The notes beneath the pieces are model-generated. The model was not told the DNA's origin and did no database searches. It saw nothing but the letters and a program-made list of their open reading frames with translations. Positions 53,030-62,531 of a stretch of DNA of 64,000 nt are shown piece after piece. The DNA lies in assembly GCA_963662895.1 (NCBI GenBank), contig OY759982.1:496001-560000 (forward strand). Reading direction: 5' to 3'. Within the stretch, counting starts at the first letter, position 1, and each line of letters begins with the position of its first letter. The position numbers were made by a program, and so were the translations under genes. The DNA comes from GWE2-42-39 sp963662895. GTDB lineage: Bacteria > Bacteroidota > Bacteroidia > Bacteroidales > Prolixibacteraceae.

Positions 53030-54309
53030 TATCATGCAGAAAACGGCGCCCAAACAAAATAGCAGGAGGTGTTATTTTTGTCCTTCTGGGATTGATCGTC
53101 AACTATATTTTCCGCGATGTTTTTCATTCCATTCCCATCGATAAAATTATTTTGGGCTCCGACCCGGAAGGGTATTACCAGTACCTGCCACATTTCTTTT
53201 TGCGCGACTGGCAGTATTTCGGGCACCTCCCCTGGGCCATTCCATACGGCGAAGGAAAAACCATCAGCGTATATACCTGCGGGCTTGCTATTCTGTGGAG
53301 CCCGTTTTTTTTGCTGGCGCATTTTACAAGCGTGTTTCTTAATCTTGATGCTGACGGATATGCCAATGTTTACTATGGCTTTGTACTGATTGCCGCCTTA
53401 TTTTACGTGTATATAGGACTGGTATTTTTATACAGGCTGGTAACCGAAGAATTTGGAAAAGCAATAGGGTGGAAGACCGTTGCGCTGATCTTTCTGGGAA
53501 CTAATGTCTTTTATTATACCATGATTTTAGGAGCCGGAATGTCTCATGTTTATTCGTTTGCATTAATTTCGGCATACATTTTCTATGTTCACCGGTATTT
53601 CCAGTCACCCTCGGATAAACATGCCCTTTATATGGCAATCCCGTTTGCCCTTGCAGTTCTGATCAGGCCAACCAATATAATTTCCGGGCTTTATTTTTTT
53701 CTCTTCGGAATAAAAAACACGGAAACACTCCGGCTTCGATTCCAATTTTGGGCAAGGAATCTGAAAACGATCGGAATTGTAGTCATTACCGGCCTTGTAA
53801 TTGCTATTCCACAAATGCTTTACTGGTACAAAGTAACAGGCAAACCGGTTGTTTACTCATATGGCGACCAAAGTTTTACATATATTCTTTCGCCAAAAAT
53901 TGGAATTGTGCTTTTCGGAAAATATAACGGTTGGTTTTTATACACCCCGCTGGTTCTCTTTGCGCTTTGGGGAGCATTTGCTACCCTGCGCAGGGGGTTG
54001 TACAACAACATTGCTGTGATCTTTATCCTTGTACTGGCTGTTTATGTCAATGCCAGTTGGTGGGCGCCTACCTTCAGTGCGGCCTGCGGACAACGGGCTA
54101 TGATCGATTTCCTGCCGTTTCTGGTTTTGCCTCTGGGATGGTTTATAACGCAAGTTTCTGCAAAACCAAAATACCTGCAAATATTTTTTGCTTTTGCTCT
54201 CGTTGTCATCCTGTTTTACAATATTCAGTTTGCTTTTCGTTACGACCCGGCACAATGGTGGGACAGCCCAATGAGCTGGGATAAATTCTGGAAAACCATT
54301 CAATTTTAA
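53017..54309 (+). CDS. GT-C-like multispanning membrane protein
   Basis: A 430-aa membrane protein with about ten segments. After the first (GGVIFVLLGLIVNYIF) comes a DPEGYYQYLPHFFLRDWQYF stretch that resembles the acceptor/donor loop of GT-C enzymes, and later VLIRPTNIISGLYFFLFG. No named family is certain. The coding sequence overlaps the DPM1-like gene, which supports a functional pairing. Confidence 0.65.
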   Translation: MGKIISCRKRRPNKIAGGVIFVLLGLIVNYIFRDVFHSIPIDKIILGSDPEGYYQYLPHFFLRDWQYFGHLPWAIPYGEGKTISVYTCGLAILWSPFFLLAHFTSVFLNLDADGYANVYYGFVLIAALFYVYIGLVFLYRLVTEEFGKAIGWKTVALIFLGTNVFYYTMILGAGMSHVYSFALISAYIFYVHRYFQSPSDKHALYMAIPFALAVLIRPTNIISGLYFFLFGIKNTETLRLRFQFWARNLKTIGIVVITGLVIAIPQMLYWYKVTGKPVVYSYGDQSFTYILSPKIGIVLFGKYNGWFLYTPLVLFALWGAFATLRRGLYNNIAVIFILVLAVYVNASWWAPTFSAACGQRAMIDFLPFLVLPLGWFITQVSAKPKYLQIFFAFALVVILFYNIQFAFRYDPAQWWDSPMSWDKFWKTIQF

Positions 54310-54310
54310 T

Positions 54311-55248
54311 TTACGACCGGAATAAATTGGTTTCAGAGATAAGGTAATTCGGACGTCGTTTATTCTCGATGAACAGTTTACCCAGATATTCACCAATAAT
54401 ACCTAACATCAGTAGATTAATACCTCCTATGAACAAAATGCTCACAATTACCGAGGTCCAACCGGTTATAGCCCTGTCGGTAAATAAATGGATGTAAGTT
54501 GCATATAACCCATAAAGAAAAGCAATGATGGCAATAGTCAAACCCAGGTAAGTAGATATTTTTAAAGGTTTTATGCTGAAAGCCGTCACTCCTGTCGTTG
54601 CAAATTTCAGCATTTTTTTCAACGTATATTTTGTTGCACCTGCGACCCGTTCGTTGGCATCGAAAGGAACTATGGTTTGCTTAAATCCCATCCAGGGAAT
54701 GATTCCCCGGAAGAATAAAAAATTTTCGGAAAACAGTTTTAGCTGTTTAAGTACCTTTTTGTCAATCAGCCGGAAATCTGCCATCCGTTGTCTATGTTGA
54801 GATCCGACAGTTTGTGCATTATCCGGTAAAAGAACGTTGACGATAATTTTTTTGAGCAGGAAATACTTTGGTGATCGTGCCGGACGGTATTCACAATTTC
54901 GGATCCTTCTTCCCATTTTTTTATCAGTTCGGGAATTACAGCCGGCGGGTGTTGTAAATCAGCGTCGAGACAGATGGCACAATCCCCGGTAGCAAAATCA
55001 TACCCGGCTTTCAGGGCATTCTGATGACCAAAATTGCGTGAAAGGAAAATATACTTAATATCCGGATTCTCTTTTGCCATAGATAAGATTCTCTGTGCTG
55101 TATGGTCGCTGCTTCCATCATTCACATAAATAACTTCATACCGGTATTCAGCCGGCAAAAACTGAAATAAGGTTTGATTGAACTGAAAGAGTCCTTCTTC
55201 TTCGTTATAACAAGGAACAATAACAGATATTTTCTTTCCTGATTCCAT
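54311..55248 (-). pseudogene. Frameshifted GT2 polyprenyl-phosphate glycosyltransferase (GtrB-like)
   Basis: One gene read in two frames. The first frame (start ATG 55248) gives the catalytic half with VIVPCYNEEEGL, YVNDGSSDHT and DADLQHPP and runs to LNIDNG. At 54782-54787 the sense continues in another frame as MADFRLIDKKVLKQLK, then the two C-terminal membrane segments (AIIAFLYGLYATYIHL and WTSVIVSILFIGGINLL) and IGEYLGKLFIENKRRPNY, typical of YfdH/GtrB-type enzymes. One base is missing in the context gacaacgg-atggca. This is either a real inactivation, programmed variation or a sequencing error. Confidence 0.85.
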
Positions 55249-55309
55249 CAATAATCTTTTATTTTTGTAAATGTACTTAAATTTGAAAGAACAATAATCT
55301 CAGTCAGAT

Positions 55310-57520
55310 ATGAAAGATTTCAAGAGGGGTATTTCGCTGAGCCTTCTATTAAGCGTGGCTGTTTTGGTTCTTTTTTTCAAACCTCTTTTGAAAGATCCCA
55401 ATCATGTATATTTTTCTTCATCAGGGGACGGGTTAAAATCGTACATCGGGGCAATTTATCATCTGGAGGTTGATTCAACCCTCTTCCGGATGAATGCGAT
55501 GAATTACCCGTATGGGGAAATGGCCTTCTTTACTGATTGCCAGCCAATGATTGTTAATCCGGTGAAGATGCTTAGCAACCATGGAATAGACTTCCGTACA
55601 TATATTGCAGGAATACTAAATATGCTGATGCTGCTCTCTGTTGTTTTGGGTGCTTTATTTATCTGTCTGATATTTCTTGAACTAAATGTCTCATGGTGGT
55701 TTGCAGCTTTCGCGTCAGTAGGGATAGCTATGCTTTCGCCTCAAATAGGCCGGCTCGGAGGACATTTTTCATTGAGCCATCAGATGTGGCTTCCTATGTT
55801 GATCTGGCTTCTCATAAAGTTTGACCGTAACAAATCATACCTGATCTCGGTAGTTATTGGGTTGGTAACTTTTCTGGCAGCCGGAATGCACATGTACTTT
55901 TTTGCATTGTTCGGATTTTTATTCCTGTTTTACTGGCTTTTCCTGTTATGCTCTAAACAGGTGAACATCCGGAAATATCATTGGCTGCTTCATTTGTTTA
56001 TCCAGTTGATTCTTCCTTTGATCCTTGTGCAGCTTATTGTTGGATCCAATGGCGGGATAACCGACCGGACCACTCATCCGTGGGGATTTACAACCTACAG
56101 GGCCAATCCGGCAACAGTGTTTTTACCGTTGCATAAGCCTTATGCAACATTCCTGATGAAAATAGAGGCATTTCACAAATACGATTGGGAAGCTTTTGCT
56201 TTTATCGGTTTTGTTGCGTTTATCGGAGTAATTACCGGTATTGTAAAACTTGTCCAAAGGATCATAAGGGAACAGCCATGGTGGAGGGTTTCCGGTAATA
56301 TGCTGATCAATATTTTTTTCTGGGCATCGGTGGCTTCACTTTTGCTGTCGTTTGGCGTACCCTTTACCCTTGGCATGATGTGGCTGCTGGATTACCTTGG
56401 ACCAATTCAACAGCTTCGTGCTTTGGCCCGGTTCTCGTGGCTTTTTTATTACATGATAAATATTTTGGTCTTCTATGCAGTGTTTAAGCTGTTTCAAAAA
56501 GGAAATTTGCTGAAAATACCGGCTATTCTTGCCCTTGTCTTTTTACTGTACGATGGATATCTGAATGTTAAGGCTTATGCACCACGGTTGAATAACCGGA
56601 TACCCGAACTGGAAGATTCGGGCAACAGCTCTCACGGGAATGCCTGGGTTCACCAAATCGATAAAAGTCAGTTTCAGTCCATTTTGCCATTGCCTTATTT
56701 TCATATCGGGTCCGAAAATGTCTGGCTTGAACCCAAATGCGATATTGCCAAACAGTCGTATATTGTTTCGTTAAAAACCGGATTGCCTTCAATGGCTGTG
56801 ATGCTGAGCCGTACTTCTATTTCACAAACATACAAAAGTTTGGAACTGATAAGCCAGCCAGTCGGACCGTTCCGGATTTTGGATGAACTTCCGAATAAGA
56901 AGCCTCTTCTGTTAGTGGTTGATAATTGTTCGGAACTAAATGCCAATGAACAAAGACTGGTGAGCCTTTCAGAAAAGATAGGAGAGGGGCCGGAATTCAG
57001 TTTGTACCGTCTGGATATAGATCCCTTGCAAAGACTCGCTCAGGAAGGAGAGCAGCAGTTTGAAAGGGAGATGCAGTTTATTCATGCAGGGCAACAGGAT
57101 TCTGTGAATTGTATTGCTTACGACAGTTTTGAACAAATAATTTACAGGGAAGCCTTTTACGGAAAAGGTGCTGTCCGGGGCTCAGCCCGTTGCTGGTGTA
57201 AACTGTTTGATGACAACCTGAAGGGAGTGAAACCTGGCGACAAATGCGAACTCTTTTTCTGGGTACACAATTTTGAAAAAGACCTGATGGCCCGCACTGC
57301 TTTCGAGCTTGTTCAGAAAAACGGGGATGAAGTAAGTAACTACCAATCCGATCAGTTCCAGCATTTCTTCTGGTCATTCAAAGACGGTTGGATGCGTATT
57401 CGTATCCCGTTTGAAGTGCATTCTGAAGATGAAAAGATAAGCCTGTCTGTCCGCAACAAAGAATTAAAAAGTTATCCGTTGGTAATTGATGAACTGATGA
57501 TTAAAAAGCTGAAGCAATAG
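55310..57520 (+). CDS. Multispanning membrane protein (GT-C-like, DUF6311-like)
   Basis: A 736-aa protein with about 11-12 membrane segments in residues 8-420. The loop after TM1 holds a SGDGLKSYIGAIYHLEVD stretch and MNYPYGEMAFFTDCQP, reminiscent of GT-C/DUF6311 proteins that handle envelope sugars. The C-terminal 300 residues form a soluble, probably periplasmic beta-rich domain. Its gene overlaps the convergent neighbour by 20 bp at the 3' end. Function not established. Confidence 0.65.
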   Translation: MKDFKRGISLSLLLSVAVLVLFFKPLLKDPNHVYFSSSGDGLKSYIGAIYHLEVDSTLFRMNAMNYPYGEMAFFTDCQPMIVNPVKMLSNHGIDFRTYIAGILNMLMLLSVVLGALFICLIFLELNVSWWFAAFASVGIAMLSPQIGRLGGHFSLSHQMWLPMLIWLLIKFDRNKSYLISVVIGLVTFLAAGMHMYFFALFGFLFLFYWLFLLCSKQVNIRKYHWLLHLFIQLILPLILVQLIVGSNGGITDRTTHPWGFTTYRANPATVFLPLHKPYATFLMKIEAFHKYDWEAFAFIGFVAFIGVITGIVKLVQRIIREQPWWRVSGNMLINIFFWASVASLLLSFGVPFTLGMMWLLDYLGPIQQLRALARFSWLFYYMINILVFYAVFKLFQKGNLLKIPAILALVFLLYDGYLNVKAYAPRLNNRIPELEDSGNSSHGNAWVHQIDKSQFQSILPLPYFHIGSENVWLEPKCDIAKQSYIVSLKTGLPSMAVMLSRTSISQTYKSLELISQPVGPFRILDELPNKKPLLLVVDNCSELNANEQRLVSLSEKIGEGPEFSLYRLDIDPLQRLAQEGEQQFEREMQFIHAGQQDSVNCIAYDSFEQIIYREAFYGKGAVRGSARCWCKLFDDNLKGVKPGDKCELFFWVHNFEKDLMARTAFELVQKNGDEVSNYQSDQFQHFFWSFKDGWMRIRIPFEVHSEDEKISLSVRNKELKSYPLVIDELMIKKLKQ

Positions 57521-59111
57521 GGTCCCGTACCAATCTATAAATTACCTCATTTGAACTTTTGTTGGCGAAAACCTGTTCCAGTCTGTAATTTTCGGGGAAA
57601 TACGGTTTCATGTCTTTCTCGAAAATTTCGAGGTGTTTGAAATGTTCGAGATACACATATACCGGTTTATCGGTAGTTTTCAACTGTGGAGCATCAGCCC
57701 AGTAATTCACTGTCTTATCCCAGAAATAATAAATAAATGTATTGGGGTACAGCTTCCCCAGCACAGGTTTAAATAATTCTTTCTGTTTTCCGGCCCACCC
57801 ATAGCTGCTCATCAGGGCATATTCAGGAACGGGACACCCGTAATAACCCGGAACCAGAACTTTAATGGCATCCTTTTCTATGTTTTGCATAAAGTGCCAT
57901 GCAGGCATCTTCCGCTCAAACTCCTGGTCAAAATGGATTGAAAGGCTTTCTATTACAGGCTTTTGCCTGGCTGCGAAAAATAGCAAAAACAGGAACAGTG
58001 CAAAATGTGAAAGATTGTATTTGCCAAAATACAAATGCTGCTTCCGTGTAAGTTCCAATATCAATATTAATAATAAGGGAGCCAGTATCAGCGAGGGAAT
58101 AAAATAGCGCTGCTCGAAATGTTTGCATACAATCGCAATCTGGACAAGGACGGCCAGTACGACAGCCAAGCCAATGCGTTGTATAAGTTTTGCCCGGTCA
58201 TCTTTTTTCAAAAATAAGCTGACTGCCAGCAACACAAACAGTACCAGAAAAACAATGAAAAATATACGGTTATCATTGTACAACTGGTTGAAATTCGGAG
58301 CAACCTGGTTCCATTCAATAATGTTGCTTTCTCCTTTTCCGTACTGTCCGCTGTGCATAAAAAGGCTTTTTGCCCAATGATGAAAAGCATGAATCTGTAA
58401 AGTAACCGGAAGTGCAAATGCAAAAAATGAAACAACAGATGACAGGCTGTATAACACTTTGTTCTTCCATCCGGTCAGCACGATAAGAGGGATAATCCAT
58501 AATGGGATATAAGTTAGTTTAATGGAAAGGCCGAAAGCCGAAACCAGTCCGAAAAACACTGCATTTTTTCGGTTCTGCTGATTCTCTTCAGAATAAATAA
58601 ATTTCAGCAAAATAATACTTAACAACATGGCTGGCAGTGGAAGTAGATTCTCGGGGGTAATACGCCCTATATTTCCAAAGATGATGTTGGTAAAAAACGG
58701 GGCTGTCTGCAGCACCATCCCGTATGACAATTTTTCGGTGATTTTTCCGGTTGCCTTTCCTGCAAAATACATGAATACTGCAACTACAGCAGTAACCATC
58801 AGGTTTAAAACCTTCAGATACATGTCGGGCTTGGAAAGTACATCTTCGACAAACGGGACCTGATGGCTACGGAACAAATAAGTTAAACGGAATGACAGTG
58901 CCGTGAGGTATTGTAATGGTGTGCCGGGATTATCGATGTGTCCGAGTTGCAGTTTTCCGCAGGCAACACTTAACCCACTGATAAAATAAATGTATTCAGG
59001 ATCGGCAGAACGGACCGAATAGATACCGATCATTTGATGAATGTACCCGCCCAGGATCATATATAGCGAGGGTACCAGAAGAAAACAGATTTTTTTTGAT
59101 CCGCTCATCAT
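57501..59111 (-). CDS. Membrane GT-C-like protein
   Basis: A 536-aa membrane protein with about 10-11 segments; after TM1 the loop carries SADPEYIYFISGLSVA and GHIDNPGTPLQYLTAL, a pattern like mannosyltransferase-type GT-C proteins. It is translationally coupled to the upstream GT2 gene: start and stop overlap as ATGA (59108-59111). Its 3' end overlaps the convergent gene on the plus strand by 20 bp. Confidence 0.7.
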   Translation of the reverse strand: MMSGSKKICFLLVPSLYMILGGYIHQMIGIYSVRSADPEYIYFISGLSVACGKLQLGHIDNPGTPLQYLTALSFRLTYLFRSHQVPFVEDVLSKPDMYLKVLNLMVTAVVAVFMYFAGKATGKITEKLSYGMVLQTAPFFTNIIFGNIGRITPENLLPLPAMLLSIILLKFIYSEENQQNRKNAVFFGLVSAFGLSIKLTYIPLWIIPLIVLTGWKNKVLYSLSSVVSFFAFALPVTLQIHAFHHWAKSLFMHSGQYGKGESNIIEWNQVAPNFNQLYNDNRIFFIVFLVLFVLLAVSLFLKKDDRAKLIQRIGLAVVLAVLVQIAIVCKHFEQRYFIPSLILAPLLLILILELTRKQHLYFGKYNLSHFALFLFLLFFAARQKPVIESLSIHFDQEFERKMPAWHFMQNIEKDAIKVLVPGYYGCPVPEYALMSSYGWAGKQKELFKPVLGKLYPNTFIYYFWDKTVNYWADAPQLKTTDKPVYVYLEHFKHLEIFEKDMKPYFPENYRLEQVFANKSSNEVIYRLVRDPIASAF

Positions 59112-59848
59112 TTGAATATTTTACAAGTTACCAGTCCCCATTTCTGAAGCCTGAAAAGGACAGACGTCTTTACAACTCCAATTCCATAGATTGAACTGTT
59201 TTTAATGTTAATGCTCGAAGCATCAGCAGAATATTTGGTCGGACAGGTGATTTCTGCAATTTCGTAACCGGCATACCATATCTGAGCAAGCATCTGGTTA
59301 TCGAATACAAAATTATCGGAGTTGTCATTATAGTTTATTGTTTTAAGCACTTCACGCGAAAAAGCCCGGTAGCCGGTATGATATTCCGATAGTTTGGCAT
59401 TCATCATTATATTCTGAAAAAGCGTAAGTAAACGGTTGCCCACGTATTTGTACCGGGGCATGCCTCCTTTCAGTGCACCTTTCCCTAAAATCCGTGAACC
59501 CAAAACAACATGGTACAAGCCATTGGCAATTAAATGCGACATGGAAGGGATTAGTTTCGGGGTATATTGATAATCAGGATGGAGCATAATTACGATATCA
59601 GCACCCAATTCAAGAGCTTTATTGTAGCACGATTTCTGATTTCCCCCGTAGCCTTTGTTTTTTTCGTGAACAACAATATGCCGGATGCCTAATTTCCGGG
59701 CAATATTGACCGTATGGTCTTTGCTAAGGTCATCAACAAGAATAACATCATCAACAATTGAAAAATCAATTTCATGGTAAGTAGTCTCTAATGTTTTTTC
59801 AGCATTATAAGCAGGAAGTACGACAATTACTTTTTTATTGTTTATCAT
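59108..59848 (-). CDS. GT2 glycosyltransferase, DPM1-like
   Basis: A 246-aa glycosyltransferase (ATG at 59848 preferred over a TTG 30 bp upstream). It shows VVLPAYNAEKTL, VDDLSKDHT and MLHPDYQYTP where DxD is expected (HPD with a following acid), a known variant in this group. The end carries a NIKNSSIYGIG segment but no clear transmembrane domain. Overlaps the next gene by 4 bp (ATGA). It likely supplies an activated lipid-linked sugar to it. Confidence 0.88.
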   Translation of the reverse strand: MINNKKVIVVLPAYNAEKTLETTYHEIDFSIVDDVILVDDLSKDHTVNIARKLGIRHIVVHEKNKGYGGNQKSCYNKALELGADIVIMLHPDYQYTPKLIPSMSHLIANGLYHVVLGSRILGKGALKGGMPRYKYVGNRLLTLFQNIMMNAKLSEYHTGYRAFSREVLKTINYNDNSDNFVFDNQMLAQIWYAGYEIAEITCPTKYSADASSINIKNSSIYGIGVVKTSVLFRLQKWGLVTCKIFK

Positions 59849-60322
59849 TATCTTTATTCCTTTGTAAAATCTATTCAAAAATAAGGATTCACGTTAAAGA
59901 GGTGTGCCATTCAGTCGTTCTTTTTCTGTATTCCCAGTATAATTCTTATTTTGTTACTGATCTTGCTTTCATATATTTACAATTTTGCTTTTCAATGGGG
60001 AAAAGTCATATTTGGAATTATGTTGGTTTTTAATGTCTTGTATTGTTATAAAGAATTAAATCACAGGTACCATGGTTCCAACATGGAATATTACAATTTT
60101 GTTTCAGATACCACCTTACTTGGCAAGGAATATTTGGCGCCATTCATAAAGAGTAAAATCACCCAATATAGATCGATTGCTTTATTTTCTCTGGAAAAAT
60201 AACCTTTCCCGTGTAGGAATCCATTCAAAAGTCCACGACTGTCCCCTGGGATAATGTTTCTCCGTTGGGGATTGAACAGCCCTGTTAAAGGCTGAATTAA
60301 CTGTCACTATTCAGAAAACGGA
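59849..60322. other. Intergenic region with a doubtful small membrane ORF
   Basis: About 470 bp between the GT2 start and the NtrC-type regulator stop. On the plus strand a frame from about 59951 (TTG only) to 60202 encodes a hydrophobic segment (ILIL...SYIYNFAFQWGKVIF) and a polar tail; no ATG start and no family were found. A short GC-rich stretch follows. No convincing gene. Confidence 0.3.
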
Positions 60323-61486
60323 TTATTTCAATGGCGCTGCAAAATTCAGGATATCTCTGTCTGTAATTTCCCTGTCGCAAAGAATGATTAACCGTTCGAT
60401 GACATTCCGGAACTCGCGGATATTGCCGGTCCAGTTTATTCTCTGAAGTTCGGCAATGGCTTCATCTGTTATTTGTTTCAGTGGCATGCCGTATTCAGCA
60501 CAAATCTGTTTAATAAAATGATCGGCTAGCAGAGGAATATCTTCCGGGCGCTCATTCAGATCCGGGACATGAATAAGGATTACGCTCAGCCTGTGATATA
60601 AATCTTCACGGAAACGCCCTTTTTCAATTTCTTCAGAAAGATTTTTATTCGTTGCTGCAACGACACGGACATCGATTTCTATTTGTTTATCGCCTCCCAC
60701 CCGGGTGATTATATTTTCCTGAAGGGCACGTAGTACTTTTGCCTGGGCTGAAAGGCTCATATCGCCAATCTCGTCGAGGAACAAGGTCCCGCCATTGGCT
60801 TGTTCGAATTTTCCGATCCTCTGTTTTACTGCAGAAGTGAAAGCCCCTTTTTCGTGTCCAAAAAGTTCACTCTCTATGAGTTCGGAAGGAATAGCTGCGC
60901 AATTTACTTCTACAAATTCACCTTTTGCCCGGTGACTGTTATCGTGTAACCGGCGGGCTACCAGTTCTTTTCCTGTCCCGTTCGCCCCGGTAATTAATAC
61001 ACGCGCATCAGTTGGCGCTACGCGGTCGGCCATTTCTTTTACTTTTCGGATACTTTCCGATTCTCCGATAATCTCGTATTTTTTATTGACTTTCTTCTTA
61101 AGAACTTTAGTTTCAGTTATCAGGTTCGATTTGTCCGTTGCATTGCGGATGGTGATTAGCAGACGGTTCAGGTCCAGTGGCTTTTCGATAAAATCATAGG
61201 CTCCGTGTTTTATTGATTCAACTGCCGTATCGATATTTCCATGTCCCGAAATCATCACAACCGGTATATCAGGTTTCGACTCCTGTATTTTTTGCAGTAC
61301 TTCTAAGCCATCCATTTCCGGCATTTTTATATCGCAAAGAATAATGTCGTAATCTGATGAATTAATCAGGCGAAGACCTTTAATGCCATCTTCAGCCAGG
61401 TTAACCTGGTATTTTTCATATTCCAGAATGTCTTTCAGTGTATTTCTGATACTTCGTTCATCGTCGATTACTAAAATGCGTGACAT
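60323..61486 (-). CDS. NtrC-type sigma-54 response regulator lacking the DNA-binding domain
   Basis: A 387-aa AAA+ response regulator. The receiver domain has Asp8, Asp9 and phosphoacceptor Asp52. The sigma-54 interaction/AAA+ domain (about 137-365) has Walker A GANGTGKE (167-174), a GAFTSA loop at 214-219 (usual GAFTGA) and Walker B GGTLFLDEIGD. The protein ends at RDILNFAAPLK, just after the R-finger/linker, so the Fis-type HTH present in most members (450+ aa) is missing. It may activate sigma-54 promoters without specific DNA binding, as described for a few HTH-less relatives. No cognate kinase is adjacent. Confidence 0.92.
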   Translation of the reverse strand: MSRILVIDDERSIRNTLKDILEYEKYQVNLAEDGIKGLRLINSSDYDIILCDIKMPEMDGLEVLQKIQESKPDIPVVMISGHGNIDTAVESIKHGAYDFIEKPLDLNRLLITIRNATDKSNLITETKVLKKKVNKKYEIIGESESIRKVKEMADRVAPTDARVLITGANGTGKELVARRLHDNSHRAKGEFVEVNCAAIPSELIESELFGHEKGAFTSAVKQRIGKFEQANGGTLFLDEIGDMSLSAQAKVLRALQENIITRVGGDKQIEIDVRVVAATNKNLSEEIEKGRFREDLYHRLSVILIHVPDLNERPEDIPLLADHFIKQICAEYGMPLKQITDEAIAELQRINWTGNIREFRNVIERLIILCDREITDRDILNFAAPLK

Positions 61487-61515
61487 ATTTTTTTTTTATA
61501 ATTGAAAGTTCAAAT

Positions 61516-62436
61516 TTAATCAAATAAAAGAAGATCATATAACACTCCTTCCCGCAAAGCATAATCGGTTTGTACCATTTTACAGATGCCTGATTTTTTC
61601 ATAACGAGGTCAATCAAAATTACTGCCGGGACAATCATTTCTACCCGCAACCGTTCGAGCCCTTTCATTTTCATCCGTTCCGCTACGGTCGACCGGATCA
61701 GCAGGTTGTAAACGTTTTGAAAATCATCCAACACTATTTCCTGTTTTTTCCTTTGTTTGCTCCCGGGGGCAGTTTGGTCAATCATGTCAACGAGCGTATC
61801 AAATGCTCCTGAGCAACCTATCAGGCAGTCTACTTTTTTCCCTGAAAGTGCACTCCAGAGCGGATCCATTTTTTCGTCGAGATAATTCCGGATGGTTGTA
61901 ATTTCTTCTTTGCCTATTGGATCAGAAGGAGGAAACCGTTCAATAATCCGGGCAACACCAAGCGGAAAGCTTTCCTTCCAGAGAATCCGGGGCCCGTTAC
62001 TCAAAATAAATTCATTGCTCCCGCCTCCAATGTCGAGAACAAGCGACTGGCCTGGCTTACCATCAAAGGCAAGCAGTACTCCTTTAAAAATCAGTTCAGC
62101 TTCTTTTTCTCCTGAAATAACATCCAGAACAACTCCGGTTTCATCCCGGATTGTTTCACAAAAAGCGTCCCGGTTCATGGCATCACGAACAGCAGAAGTT
62201 GCTATGACAATTGTATTTTCGACCTTATATTGCCTGATTTTTTTCTGATGGTTTTTTATTGCCATAACAGCCCGTTGTATTCCGTCGTCTGGTATCAGGT
62301 TTTTATTGATGCCTCCTTTCCCCATTTTAACGACTTCTTTCCCCTGATAAAGAAGGTTGTATCCTGATTTGCTGTATTCGGCGATCAATAAATTACAGGT
62401 ATTGGTGCCCAAATCGATTACAGATGTTTTATTCAT
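61516..62436 (-). CDS. Ppx/GppA-family phosphatase
   Basis: A 306-aa exopolyphosphatase/pppGpp-phosphatase-type protein of the actin-like ATPase fold (ATG at 62436 preferred over TTG 27 bp upstream). It has VIDLGTNTCNLLIA, SAVRDAMNRDAF, ISGEKEAELIF and LDIGGGSNEF. The C-terminal HD extension of full-length Ppx is absent, as is normal for short members. It might hydrolyse polyphosphate or (p)ppGpp; the two cannot be separated by sequence. 29 bp upstream of the NtrC-type gene in the same direction. Confidence 0.93.
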   Translation of the reverse strand: MNKTSVIDLGTNTCNLLIAEYSKSGYNLLYQGKEVVKMGKGGINKNLIPDDGIQRAVMAIKNHQKKIRQYKVENTIVIATSAVRDAMNRDAFCETIRDETGVVLDVISGEKEAELIFKGVLLAFDGKPGQSLVLDIGGGSNEFILSNGPRILWKESFPLGVARIIERFPPSDPIGKEEITTIRNYLDEKMDPLWSALSGKKVDCLIGCSGAFDTLVDMIDQTAPGSKQRKKQEIVLDDFQNVYNLLIRSTVAERMKMKGLERLRVEMIVPAVILIDLVMKKSGICKMVQTDYALREGVLYDLLLFD

Positions 62437-62531
62437 TTTTATTACTTCTTCGCGGGTCAACAAAAAAAATCGAATTACTCAGCAATGCCTGATAGCGTTT
62501 GGAGCGAAACATCAATTTACCGGCAGACCTG

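Noticed and set aside
59951..60202. 83-aa hydrophobic reading frame as a membrane protein gene
   Set aside because: No ATG start, no recognisable family, no neighbours in the same direction.
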